Positions 17,409 to 25,563 of a stretch of DNA of 64,000 nucleotides are shown piece by piece. The notes beneath the pieces are model-generated. The model saw nothing but the letters and a program-made list of their open reading frames with translations. It searched no databases and had not been told where the DNA came from. This stretch comes from Pseudomonadota bacterium (lineage in GTDB: Bacteria; Pseudomonadota; Alphaproteobacteria; Caulobacterales; Caulobacteraceae), in assembly GCA_019348195.1 (NCBI GenBank), contig JAHWJX010000003.1, positions 1 through 64,000 of the forward strand. The letters run 5' to 3'. Position 1 is the stretch's first letter; every line of letters starts with the position of its first letter. The position numbers and the translations under genes were made by a program.

Positions 17409-18521
17409 TCAGATCAGTTCAACATCGACGTGGTGACGGGCGCGGACCAGGTCGTAGCGGGCGGGGACCACCGGCGGGGGCATGTCGATCATGCGCTGGA
17501 CCGCGGCGCGGGCCCGTTCGGCGATCGCGGGATCGACGGTGACCTCGAACCGGTCGAACAACAGCGCGTCGCGAATGTTCTGCAGCGTGATCCGCTTCAT
17601 GTGGGGGCACAGGTTGCAGGGGCGGACGAACTCGGTCTCGGGCGCGTCCACCGCGACGTTGTCGGCCATGGAGCATTCGGTGATCAGGATCACGCGCTTG
17701 GGCTTGCGTTGGCTGACGTAGTCGCTCATGGCGGCCGTGGAGCCGGCGAAGTCGGACGCCTCGAGCACCTCGGTCGGGCACTCGGGGTGAGCCAGGATCT
17801 CCGCGTCGGGCCAGGATTGGCGCATCTCGGCGATGTCGGCGGCGCTGAAGCGCTCATGCACCTCGCAACGGCCGGCCCAGGCGATGATCCTGACGTCGGT
17901 CTGGCGGGCGACGTTGCGGGCCAGGAACTCATCCGGGATCAGGATGGCGCGATCGACGCCCCACTCGCGCGCGGCATGCTCCACCACTTGAACCGCGTTG
18001 GCGCTGGTGCAGCAGATGTCCGTTTCCGCCTTCACATCGGCGGTGGTGTTCACATAGGTGACGACCGGAACGCCCGGATAGCGTTGTTTGATCAGCCGCA
18101 CGTCGGCGCCCGTGATCGAGCTGGCCAGCGAGCAGCCCGCCAGCGGGTCGGGGATCAAGACCTTCTTGTCGGGCGACAGGATCTTGGAGGTCTCGGCCAT
18201 GAAGTGCACCCCGGCCTGGACGATGATCTCCGCCTCGGCGCGTTGGGCTTCGCGGGCCAGCCCAAGGCTGTCGCCCACATAGTCCCCGACGCCGTGGAAG
18301 ATCTCAGGCGTCATATAGTTATGGGCGAGGATCACGGCGTTCTTTGCGCGTTTCAGCGCATTGATCTCGGCGATAAGGGGGGCGTGCATACGCCATTCGA
18401 AAGGCGTCACCTTGCCCTGTAGCTTGGCGAACAAGGGCGCAGTCAGCGCCTCCACCTCCGGCGTGAAACCGTGGGCGAAGCCGGTTGCGAAATCCACCGG
18501 AGCGGCGAAGCCGTCGGCCAT
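17409..18521 (-). CDS. nadA: quinolinate synthase
   Basis: A 370-residue 4Fe-4S enzyme that condenses iminoaspartate with dihydroxyacetone phosphate to give quinolinate. The family motifs are present: [23 protein letters not shown] with [15 protein letters not shown], and three cluster cysteines in the [21 protein letters not shown] and CNLCPHMK regions. The ATG at 18521 has AGGAGG seven bases upstream and is preferred over the frame opening at 18581. First gene of the NAD operon, with two palindromic operator candidates just upstream. Confidence 0.96.
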   Translation of the reverse strand: MADGFAAPVDFATGFAHGFTPEVEALTAPLFAKLQGKVTPFEWRMHAPLIAEINALKRAKNAVILAHNYMTPEIFHGVGDYVGDSLGLAREAQRAEAEIIVQAGVHFMAETSKILSPDKKVLIPDPLAGCSLASSITGADVRLIKQRYPGVPVVTYVNTTADVKAETDICCTSANAVQVVEHAAREWGVDRAILIPDEFLARNVARQTDVRIIAWAGRCEVHERFSAADIAEMRQSWPDAEILAHPECPTEVLEASDFAGSTAAMSDYVSQRKPKRVILITECSMADNVAVDAPETEFVRPCNLCPHMKRITLQNIRDALLFDRFEVTVDPAIAERARAAVQRMIDMPPPVVPARYDLVRARHHVDVELI

Positions 18522-18532
18522 GGCGTCCTCCT

Positions 18533-18553
18533 TTATGCTCAAAGTGAGCATAA
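18533..18553. promoter_or_regulatory. palindromic operator candidate 1 upstream of nadA
   Basis: Perfect inverted repeat: TTATGCTCA, a 3-bp spacer, TGAGCATAA. It ends 12 bases upstream of the nadA ATG. Together with the second site it is a likely operator for a NAD-responsive repressor such as NadQ or NrtR, both known to control nad genes in alphaproteobacteria; which one is inferred, not shown. Confidence 0.75.
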
Positions 18554-18600
18554 CACTGGCCCGAAAAACGCCGGTCGCCACGAGGACGCCGGCTTCGGGC

Positions 18601-18621
18601 TTATGCTACGCGTGAGCATAA
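18601..18621. promoter_or_regulatory. palindromic operator candidate 2 upstream of nadA
   Basis: A 21-bp copy of the first site with the same half-sites: TTATGCT on the left and TGAGCATAA on the right, the left arm differing in two positions. Centre-to-centre distance from site 1 is 68 bp, so two bound proteins would lie on roughly opposite DNA faces or loop. A possible minus-strand promoter lies just upstream of this site (TTGCCC at 18654-18659, TATATG at 18632-18637, 16-bp spacer). Confidence 0.65.
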
Positions 18622-18758
18622 CCTCCTGCTGCATATAAGGACCGGTTAAGACGGGGCAATCGGAATCCGTCGCTGCAGCGCACCAATTCGGTCCCGACAC
18701 CGCTGGGAGGGCAAAGACCCGAGTTCGCCTTGATTGACGGGCAGTCTGTCGCGGTTGG

Positions 18759-20102
18759 ATGGCTGGGGAAGGCTCCTACATGGAGCGGTCCCGTCGCAAC
18801 CTGTGGAAACTGTGCATGGATTTGACGCGCCTCAAACAGACGGCTCGCAAGCCGGGGGTTGCACCGGGCCTTGCCGTGGGCGGCCTGGCTGCGGCGACCG
18901 TGCTGGGCTTCGCTTTGTCGGCGCAGTCGGGTCCGCCTGACTCCAGGTCCGACCTGAAGCTGTCGCGAGAGGCGGCGCTGGCTGCGGCGGACGGCTCGGA
19001 AGCGCGGCTCTACAAGTTGAAGGCCAGCTTCGATCCGTCGCTCGCCCAGCTCGTGTCCCGGCACGACCCCGCGCGCCGCCCCGACCTGTGGGGGCGGCCG
19101 GCGGCCTGGGCCAGCTATGACGTGAGCCGGGCCCCCAGTCTCGGGCTGGGCGTGATCACCACGGAGGACGCGCGCAAGATCAACGCCCTTCTGCCGGGCT
19201 CCGGCGCGCCGCCCGCCAAACCCTTTTTCCTGAAGGTGCAGACCGGCGCCGAGCGCGCCCGTGCGCTGCGCTGCCTGACCCAGGCCGTCTATTACGAGGC
19301 GGCGCTGGAGCCCCGGGCGGGTCAGGAGGCGGTGGCCCAGGTCGTGCTGAACCGGGTGCGGCACCCGGAGTATCCCAATTCGGTGTGCGGGGTGGTCTAC
19401 CAGGGTTGGGAGCGCTGGACGGGTTGCCAGTTCAGCTTCACCTGCGACGGATCGCTGTTGCGAGCGCCCATGGCGCAGTTCTGGCGCCAGGCCGAGGAGG
19501 TGGCGGTCGCCGCCCTGAACGGGCGGGTGCAACCCGTCGTGGGTACAGCCACGCACTATCACGCCGATTATGTGATGCCCTACTGGCGGCCCTCCCTGAC
19601 CAAGGTCGGGCAGATCGGAGCGCACATCTTCTACCGCTGGCCCGGCATGGCGGGCCAGCCGCGCGCCTTCACCAGCCGGTATACGCCCAGCGGCGAGCTG
19701 AGGCTGTCGGATCTGGTGCTGGCCGGCCGGGCGGCTCGCCCGACTGCGCGGCCAGGTCCGGGCGACCTGCAAGGGCTGCCGGGGCTGCCGGAAGGCGCGC
19801 CGGTCACGGTGGAGACCATCGTGGTGGCGGACGCCAACGGCGAGCAGACCACCCGCGTGCGCTCCATCATCGGCGGCCGGCGCCTGCCCACGGCCGAGGA
19901 CATCCGCCGGATCAACGAGGTGCTCGATCAGCCCAAGACCGATGCGCCCGCCGTCGCCAGGTCCCCGGCGGCGACGCCCGCCGCCCCCTACGCTGACAAT
20001 CTGCCGATGGCGCCCAACAAGCCCAAGGGCGTCACCGAACTGCCGGTCACGGAATTGAACAAGCCTGTGGCCGCGACCGAGGGCGGCCCCGCGGCGGGGT
20101 GA
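18759..20102 (+). CDS. SleB-type cell wall hydrolase
   Basis: A 447-residue exported peptidoglycan hydrolase. A signal anchor near residues 33-53 (GLAVGGLAAATVLGFALSA) is followed by a spacer region and a hydrolase_2 (SleB) domain starting at CLTQAVYYEAALEPRAGQEAV, with the conserved glutamate in YYEA and the later VLNRVRHPEYPNSVCGVVYQG and ATHYHADYVMPYW. SleB-like enzymes are lytic transglycosylases. The C terminus (about 330-447) is Pro/Ala-rich and probably disordered. The start may be ATG 18780 or 18816 instead of 18759. It ends 4 bases before the convergent trxB. Confidence 0.88.
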   Translation: MAGEGSYMERSRRNLWKLCMDLTRLKQTARKPGVAPGLAVGGLAAATVLGFALSAQSGPPDSRSDLKLSREAALAAADGSEARLYKLKASFDPSLAQLVSRHDPARRPDLWGRPAAWASYDVSRAPSLGLGVITTEDARKINALLPGSGAPPAKPFFLKVQTGAERARALRCLTQAVYYEAALEPRAGQEAVAQVVLNRVRHPEYPNSVCGVVYQGWERWTGCQFSFTCDGSLLRAPMAQFWRQAEEVAVAALNGRVQPVVGTATHYHADYVMPYWRPSLTKVGQIGAHIFYRWPGMAGQPRAFTSRYTPSGELRLSDLVLAGRAARPTARPGPGDLQGLPGLPEGAPVTVETIVVADANGEQTTRVRSIIGGRRLPTAEDIRRINEVLDQPKTDAPAVARSPAATPAAPYADNLPMAPNKPKGVTELPVTELNKPVAATEGGPAAG

Positions 20103-20106
20103 GCCC

Positions 20107-21129
20107 TCACCAAACGCCGATCTTCTGCGCCTGCTCGTGGCTGATGGGGTGGTGCGCGGCCGCATGGTCCTGTTCGGCCAGAAAACGAACCGCCTCAAGC
20201 GCCGCCATGCAGCCTTGGCCGGCGGCCGTGACCGCCTGGCGGTAGACGTCGTCGGTGACGTCGCCGGCGGCGTAGACGCCCTCCACGGCCGTAGAAGTCG
20301 ATCCGGGCGACACGCGGATGTACCCGCCCTCCTTGAAGGGGAGCTGTCCCGCGAACAGTTCGGACGCCGGCGCGTGGCCGATCGCGATGAAAACTCCGTC
20401 GAAGGCCTGTTCGCGGACGGCGCCGGTTTCGCCGTCGCGCAGGCGCAGTCCGGTGACGCCCGCGACACCGCCTCCAGGAGTTTCGGCCCCGAGCACCTCG
20501 TCGATGATGGTGTTCCAGACCACCTCCACCTTGGGATGGGCGAACAACCGCTCCTGCAGGATGGCTTCGGCGCGCAACTCGTCGCGGCGATGGATCAAGG
20601 TGACCTTGCTGGCGAAGTTGGTGAGGAAGAGCGCCTCCTCCACGGCGGTGTTGCCCCCGCCCACGACGGCGACGCCCTTGCCACGGTAGAAGAAGCCGTC
20701 GCAGGTCGCGCAAGCCGAGACGCCGAAGCCCCGGTAACGTTGCTCGGAGGGCAGGCCCAGCCACTTGGCCTGAGCGCCCGTGGCGATGATCACCGTTTCC
20801 GCGAGCAAGACCTGGCCGCTGTCGCAGGTGAGCCGGAACGGGCGCGACGACAGGTCGGCCGAGACCACGGTGTCGTCCATGAACTCGGTCCCGACATGCT
20901 CGGCCTGGGCGCGCATCTGGTCCATGAGCCACGGGCCCTGGATGACGTCGGCGAAGCCCGGATAATTCTCGACGTCCGTCGTGATGGTGAGCTGGCCGCC
21001 AGGCTGGATGCCCGAGATCAGCACCGGTTTCAGCAGCGCGCGAGCGGCGTAGATGGCGGCGGTGTAGCCGGCCGGGCCGGACCCGATGATGGCGCAGCGA
21101 ACGGTTCGGGGGAGGGCGACAACGGACAT
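20107..21129 (-). CDS. trxB: thioredoxin-disulfide reductase
   Basis: A 340-residue flavoenzyme that uses NADPH to reduce thioredoxin. FAD motif CAIIGSGPAGYTAAIYAAR near residue 12; redox-active C140-A-T-C143 followed by DG; NADPH motif VAVVGGGNTAVEEALFL; and the C-terminal FAD-contact GVYAAGDVTDDVYRQAVTAA. Length is slightly above average because of a short C-terminal extension. Convergent with the SleB gene; the ELM1-like gene precedes it by 49 bases on the same strand. Confidence 0.96.
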   Translation of the reverse strand: MSVVALPRTVRCAIIGSGPAGYTAAIYAARALLKPVLISGIQPGGQLTITTDVENYPGFADVIQGPWLMDQMRAQAEHVGTEFMDDTVVSADLSSRPFRLTCDSGQVLLAETVIIATGAQAKWLGLPSEQRYRGFGVSACATCDGFFYRGKGVAVVGGGNTAVEEALFLTNFASKVTLIHRRDELRAEAILQERLFAHPKVEVVWNTIIDEVLGAETPGGGVAGVTGLRLRDGETGAVREQAFDGVFIAIGHAPASELFAGQLPFKEGGYIRVSPGSTSTAVEGVYAAGDVTDDVYRQAVTAAGQGCMAALEAVRFLAEQDHAAAHHPISHEQAQKIGVW

Positions 21130-21178
21130 GGGCGCTATCTAGTAGGGATTCCGCCGAGGCGCGAGGCGTCGACCCGCC

Positions 21179-22183
21179 TCACCGCGCGGGCCCCATGCGC
21201 CTGACGACCTCCCCCGCGGCCCGCTCCGTTTCACGCAGGGGCGGATAGCTCCAGCGCTCCAGCGCGCCGCGGAACGGGCGGGCGGCCAGCCGTTTGCGAA
21301 GGCTGTCGTGCAGCCGGCGGTGTTTGGGGCTGTCGCCGTCCAGGTGCATGACCAGCACGGGCTTGCCGGCCGCGGCGGCTTCGGCGGCCATGTTGGTGCT
21401 GTCCTCGGTGACCAGCACGAGGTCGGCGGCGGCCAGAAAGGCGTGGTAGGGGTTCGGGCCCTCGCCGTCCCAAACCCAGCCGGGCAGGCGCCCCAGCCGG
21501 CCGGCCATGAAGCGCTGGGCGTCCTCGGGCGTGCGGCGGGAGAAGGTGACCAGAACCGAGCCCCGGGCGCCCTCCACGGCCGTGGCGATCTCGGAGGCCA
21601 GATCGCGCGCCCGCTGAGGCGTCAAATCGTGCGCCTTGGACTTGCCCCCCACCAGCACGGCCACCCGCGGGGAGGGCAGGGGGGCGATGCGGTCGTGGAA
21701 CTCCGATTCGGCTTCCGCCAGTCGTTCGGGGGTGATCCGATTGGGGGAGCCCACGATGGGGAAGACATTGGGGCCGGTCAGTTCATCGTGCTCCGGCGGG
21801 ATCACCAGGTCGAAGAGGTGCGTCGGCCAGCGCGGGTCCTGCAGTTGAACGACAAAGGTCTTCCCGGCCGACCAACGTCGCACGCCCATGGACAACGGCA
21901 AGGTCGCGCGTCCGGCTGCGATCCACAGATCGGGCCAGGGCGCTTCTATCGGGTCGGATTCCGGCGAAAGGGCCCATAGCGGAAAGAGGTTGAGCGCCTG
22001 GGGCGCCCGGCCCCAGGGCGCCCGCCAGACCACCTGCTTGGAGGTGACCGTGCAGGGCCGGCGCTGCGCCACCGCCTCCGCCAGGCCCAGCACCTGATTG
22101 GCCATCCCGACCCGTCCATCCGAAACGGCCCAGACGCTCAAGGGTCGACCGGCGCTGGACGGGCTCAGGCCGGCCTCTCCCAT
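21179..22183 (-). CDS. ELM1-like (DUF1022) protein
   Basis: A 334-residue protein of the ELM1/DUF1022 family, a GT-B-like fold. Recognised by WAVSDGRVGMANQVLGLAEAV at the N terminus, then QLQDPRWPTHLFDLVIPPEHD, GGKSKAHDL and the C-terminal VTEDSTNMAAEAAAAGKPVLVMHL. In plants ELM1 recruits dynamin to mitochondria, but the bacterial function is unknown. It is upstream of trxB on the same strand and 180 bases downstream of greA. Confidence 0.85.
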   Translation of the reverse strand: MGEAGLSPSSAGRPLSVWAVSDGRVGMANQVLGLAEAVAQRRPCTVTSKQVVWRAPWGRAPQALNLFPLWALSPESDPIEAPWPDLWIAAGRATLPLSMGVRRWSAGKTFVVQLQDPRWPTHLFDLVIPPEHDELTGPNVFPIVGSPNRITPERLAEAESEFHDRIAPLPSPRVAVLVGGKSKAHDLTPQRARDLASEIATAVEGARGSVLVTFSRRTPEDAQRFMAGRLGRLPGWVWDGEGPNPYHAFLAAADLVLVTEDSTNMAAEAAAAGKPVLVMHLDGDSPKHRRLHDSLRKRLAARPFRGALERWSYPPLRETERAAGEVVRRMGPAR

Positions 22184-22325
22184 TTGGCTGCGGGCTTCAG
22201 CACACCGAACTCCGGAGAGGGCGGACTGTCGCGCTCAGAAAGCGTCCACTTGGCCGGCGCGACGCAGAGCCGGAGTGGATGGGCCATGCCCTTCCGGGAA
22301 CCCTCGCCCAACACGTTCCGGAAAC

Positions 22326-22350
22326 ATCGGCGTTGGCCATCAGCGCCGAT
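22326..22350 (-). terminator. hairpin downstream of greA, possible terminator
   Basis: Inverted repeat ATCGGCG / CGCCGAT (7-bp stem, 11-nt loop) beginning 13 bases after the greA stop on the minus strand, followed by GTTT. The T-run is short, so intrinsic termination is only possible. Confidence 0.35.
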
Positions 22351-22362
22351 CCGCCATCCGGC

Positions 22363-22836
22363 TCAGCGCCACTCCACGGCGGTGATCTCGTAGGCTTTCA
22401 CGCCGCCTGGAGTGTTCACCTCCACCACGTCGCCGGTTTCCTTGCCGATCAGGCTGCGCGCGATGGGAGAGGTGACGGACACGCGCCCCTTCTTCACATC
22501 GGCCTCGTGTTCGCCCACGATCTGATAGCGGTCCTGCTTTTCCGTGTCTTCGTCGACCACGGTGACGGTCGCGCCGAATTTGATCTGCTTGCCCGACAGC
22601 TTGGAGACGTCGATCACCTGGGCGCGGCTGATCTTGTCCTCGATCTCGGCGATGCGGCCCTCGATCCAGCCCTGGCGCTCCTTGGCGGCGTGGTACTCCG
22701 CATTCTCCGACAGATCGCCGTGCGAGCGGGCTTCGCTGATGGCGGCGATCACGCTGGGGCGCTCCACCGACTTGAGCCGCTTCAGTTCTTCGTCGAGAGC
22801 GCTGTAGCCCTCCGACGTCATCGGGACTTTTTCCAT
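22363..22836 (-). CDS. greA: transcription elongation factor GreA
   Basis: A 157-residue factor that rescues arrested RNA polymerase by stimulating transcript cleavage. The N terminus [10 protein letters not shown] is the canonical alphaproteobacterial start, so ATG 22836 is chosen over 22860. A coiled coil ([11 protein letters not shown]...[17 protein letters not shown]) and a C-terminal FKBP-like domain ([14 protein letters not shown]...[18 protein letters not shown]) are present. Its usual neighbour in relatives, carB, is not seen; the IS element lies on its upstream side. Confidence 0.96.
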   Translation of the reverse strand: MEKVPMTSEGYSALDEELKRLKSVERPSVIAAISEARSHGDLSENAEYHAAKERQGWIEGRIAEIEDKISRAQVIDVSKLSGKQIKFGATVTVVDEDTEKQDRYQIVGEHEADVKKGRVSVTSPIARSLIGKETGDVVEVNTPGGVKAYEITAVEWR

Positions 22837-22933
22837 GGACTTCGCAGTTGAGGCCGGCAAGCGGCGTGGGATGCCCGCGGGCAGCGTGGCAAGCTAGGAC
22901 GGAGACGGTGGAGCTTCAAGTGCCTGTCCGGGT

Positions 22934-24000
22934 TCAGCACATATGAGACGGCGGGGTCTCTTCGGCTTGGAGCTTGGCGAGGTGGCGGGCCGGGGTCATT
23001 CCGTCAAGGGCGCCGTGGGGTCGGTGGTGGTTGTAGAGGTGCTGGAAGCTGTCCAGCAGCGGGTTGAGGGCCTCGATGCAGCTCGGCATGTCGTAGACGG
23101 CGTAGAATTCGTATCGCCAAGCGCCGTTGCAGCGCTCCACGGCTCCGTTCAGCTGGGGTCGTTTGGGCGGCAACTCGTAGAGGACCAAGCCCTGGCGGCG
23201 CAGGCCTCCTCGAATTCGGCTTTGAATTCCGATCCCCCGTCCACCTGGATGGCTCTGACGGGGAAGGGCATTTCGGCCAGCACCTTGTCCAGGAACAGGC
23301 TGGCGGCGCGGGCGGTGGCGGCGCGTGAGGCCTTGGCCACCGTCCATTTGGCCACTGGGTCGTAAGCGGTGAAGTGTTTGATCGGCCTTCCTGGCGCGAG
23401 GGTGACGAACACGGTGTCGATCTGCACCACGGCGCCTGGCCGGTCGGGTTTGAGGCCCTTGGGCAGGCGCACGGCGTGACGTCGCCTGCAGCTGCGGCGA
23501 ACGGCGGGGCTCTTGCGCAGGCGGGCGACCGGCTGGATCCGGCCCCGCTGCATCAAGCTCTGGAGGATGCGGCCCACGGTGGAGTCGGAGACCTCGAACC
23601 CCTCGTCCCTGAGCAGCGGCCCCAGCTTGGCCTTGCCCCACATGGGAAAGTCGTCCCGCAGCCGCTCCACCGCCCGGATCAGGGCGCTGCTCCAGGTCTT
23701 GGGCCGCACCCGGAGCGGCCGGCGGCTCTTGGGCTCCAGCCGCTCGGACCAACGGTGCAGGCTGGCCCGGCTCGCCCCCACGGCGCGGGCCGCCTGCTCC
23801 GCGCTCAGTCCATCCCGGCGGGCCCGCTCAAACCGGCCAAGAACGTCACGCCTGGCCGCTCCGATGTCTGAGGTCTGCGCGCCCAGGCGTGACGCCCAGC
23901 CCGCGCCGCGATAGATCGATCCTTGTAGGCCAAAAACCTGCACGGGGGTCTCCTGTCCCTTGAGTCGGCAAACCCAAGCTTCAGGGACCCCCACCCCCAA
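22934..24000 (-). pseudogene. IS481-family transposase, frameshifted
   Basis: The first frame (24000 to 23149) encodes a helix-turn-helix (LSAEQAARAVGASRASLHRW), then the integrase core with the first two acidic residues (VVQIDTVFV and QVDGGSEF) and ends out of frame. The second frame continues from about 23190 with LVLYELPPKRPQLNGAVERC, which supplies the third acidic residue and the C terminus, ending in the left inverted repeat. The join is near 23195, where GGG on the minus strand should be GGGG, so one base is missing. Either a deletion or a -1 ribosomal slip is possible; no classical slippery heptamer is visible, so a pseudogene is more likely. Confidence 0.8.
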
Positions 24001-24028
24001 TCAAGAGGGCCGTCTCACATCTGTCTGA
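22934..24028 (-). mobile_element. IS481-type insertion sequence
   Basis: About 1.1 kb, bounded by imperfect inverted repeats: TCAGCACATATGAGACGGC at 22934-22952 and, inverted, TCAGACAGATGTGAGACGGC ending at 24009. The innermost TGAGACGGC is identical on both sides. The single transposase gene inside has a helix-turn-helix and DDE integrase domain of the IS481 group. I see no clear target-site duplication. The transposase is frameshifted, so the copy is probably immobile on its own. Confidence 0.82.
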
Positions 24029-24030
24029 GC

Positions 24031-24047
24031 GCGGTCAGCCTGACCGC
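24031..24047. other. perfect short inverted repeat beside the IS element
   Basis: GCGGTCAG-C-CTGACCGC, 8-bp arms with a single centre base, 3 bases outside the right inverted repeat of the IS. The one-base loop makes a normal RNA hairpin impossible without opening pairs; it may be a protein site or a remnant of an older insertion. The rest of 24048-24205 shows no gene. Confidence 0.4.
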
Positions 24048-24205
24048 AGCTGCGGGGGTCTGCGGCCAATAGCGGCTGACAGTAGCGGTGGGACGAGCCC
24101 AGGTCGTAGGCCGCCGAACGCCGATTCGCTCGTCCCGAGCGGCCGGCTGTGCTTTGCTCGAGCCGCCCGGCTTCCGCCCTGCGCTCAGGTCAGTCTAGGT
24201 GAAGC

Positions 24206-24616
24206 ATGCAGATCCATCTCACCGAAACGCCGGAAGCCCATGCACGCGAGGTCATCGCCTCCGGTCTCGGCGCCTTCAACACGGAGCGGGCCGGGCCCGG
24301 GGAGTGGCGCCGTCTCGCGGTGCTCATCCAGGAGGGCGAGGCGGTCACCGGAGGCTTGTGGGGCGTCACCTCCTACGGCTGGCTCTTTACCGAGTTGCTG
24401 TTTGTGCCCGGCGCCTTCCGTGGGCGAGGCCTGGGCGCCGACATCGTCCGGAGGGCGGAGGGGGAGGCGCGCGCCCGGGGCTGCACGGGCGCTTGGCTGG
24501 ACACCTTCGAATTCCAGGCCCGCGGCTTTTACGAACGGCTAGGCTACCGCCTCTTCGGCCAGATCGACGACTATCCCCCCGGAAGCGCGCGGTACTTCCT
24601 CAAGAAGGCGCTCTAG
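24206..24616 (+). CDS. GNAT family N-acetyltransferase
   Basis: A 136-residue GCN5-related acetyltransferase. The acetyl-CoA pyrophosphate loop is FRGRGLGADIVRRAE, preceded by LLFVPGAFRG; beta-strand WLDTFEFQARGFYERLGYRLFG is the usual C-terminal half. Substrate is unknown. It lies between the IS element and the 2OG oxygenase gene, with which it converges by interlocked stop codons. A weak ribosome binding site (AGGTGAAGC) precedes ATG 24206. Confidence 0.9.
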   Translation: MQIHLTETPEAHAREVIASGLGAFNTERAGPGEWRRLAVLIQEGEAVTGGLWGVTSYGWLFTELLFVPGAFRGRGLGADIVRRAEGEARARGCTGAWLDTFEFQARGFYERLGYRLFGQIDDYPPGSARYFLKKAL

Positions 24617-25314
24617 CCAGCGCCTTGCTCCAGGGCGGCCCACAAGGCGGGCGTGGACGCTCGATTGTGTGCCGGCACGGGGATGCGGGCGCGAAAGGCG
24701 TGGTCGAACACACCGTCCACGCGAATGCTGAAGGTCAGGCCGTCCCGGCCGTCGCCGCCGTGAAACTGGTTCACCGTATCGAACCAGGCGCAATGGGATC
24801 GAACATAGGCCTGCTCTCCCGTTGCGGGATCCAGCATATAGAAGGGCTTGTCCAGATTGGTCCGGAACCACACGAACTCGTGGCAAAGGTCCGGGCTGGC
24901 GTGGTCGCGATGGGCGGAGACCGGCCGGGCCACATCGTCGTAGATGATCATCATCCGGCCCGTGCGGCGGAACGGCAGGGTGGCGATGAAGTCCATCAGC
25001 AGCGAGAACTCCTCCGCCGCTTCTGTCGGCTCCCATACGTCGGTGTTGTCCAGATCGTAGTAGTCCTCCGCCCGCGTGGAACGCGACAAGTAGATCATCC
25101 GTGTGCCGGGGAGTTCGGCGGCGGACGAATCTAGCAGGAAGGGCCCGGTGTAGAATCGCCGATCCTGCTCCGCGGCCAAGCGTCGCTCGATGCGGCTTCG
25201 GACATATCCGTCCAGAGCTCTCAGTGCGTCGACATCGACGAACTCGTCGAAGGACTTGTAGGAGGGATAGCTGATCCGCGGATCCAACTGTTCGCAATGG
25301 GCGCCGCTAATCAT
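24613..25314 (-). CDS. 2OG-Fe(II) oxygenase-like protein
   Basis: A 233-residue protein with a double-stranded beta-helix iron site: H135-R-D137 (SAHRDHASPD), H185 (VNQFHGGDG) and R198 (TFSIRVDG). The HxD...H spacing of 48 residues and the arginine 13 residues after the distal histidine fit Fe(II)/2-oxoglutarate dioxygenases. No better family match is recognised. It is divergent from the ATP-grasp/decarboxylase gene across a 249-bp gap, so it may belong to the same small biosynthetic locus. Confidence 0.65.
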   Translation of the reverse strand: MISGAHCEQLDPRISYPSYKSFDEFVDVDALRALDGYVRSRIERRLAAEQDRRFYTGPFLLDSSAAELPGTRMIYLSRSTRAEDYYDLDNTDVWEPTEAAEEFSLLMDFIATLPFRRTGRMMIIYDDVARPVSAHRDHASPDLCHEFVWFRTNLDKPFYMLDPATGEQAYVRSHCAWFDTVNQFHGGDGRDGLTFSIRVDGVFDHAFRARIPVPAHNRASTPALWAALEQGAG

Positions 25315-25563
25315 GGGCGCATTCTCGTTGCGCGTTCCAAAGCTCGTCTCCAGCGCGCGGACTCATGAGGGTCCTCCAGCCTGGCGTCCTGCCCTTTGAA
25401 CTCATGCGAGAGTTGGACGTTCCTGCTTCTCGATGGCGATCCGGCCGCGTCTCTGACGGCGGCCCATATCCCGTTGGAAAGCCGACTCAACGCTTAAGTA
25501 CAACCTGAATCGCTGCTGCAGCTTGCGCAAAGCTGCGGCTCTTCGCTGCCGCCCAAGGAAACC
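25315..25563. promoter_or_regulatory. 249-bp divergent promoter region of the ATP-grasp/decarboxylase locus
   Basis: The gap between the 2OG oxygenase and ATP-grasp/decarboxylase genes is visibly less GC-rich than the flanking coding DNA. It ends with AAGGAAACC immediately before the ATG at 25564, a good ribosome binding site. No clear operator repeat or sigma consensus was recognised. Confidence 0.4.

Noticed and set aside
18606-20468. Minus-strand reading frame of 620 codons opposite the SleB gene
   Set aside because: Arg/Pro-rich antisense translation with no domain; it overlaps trxB at one end and the SleB gene throughout.
24031-24047. Target-site duplication or attachment site of the IS element
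   Set aside because: The palindrome lies only on one side and is not repeated on the left flank, so it is not a duplication.
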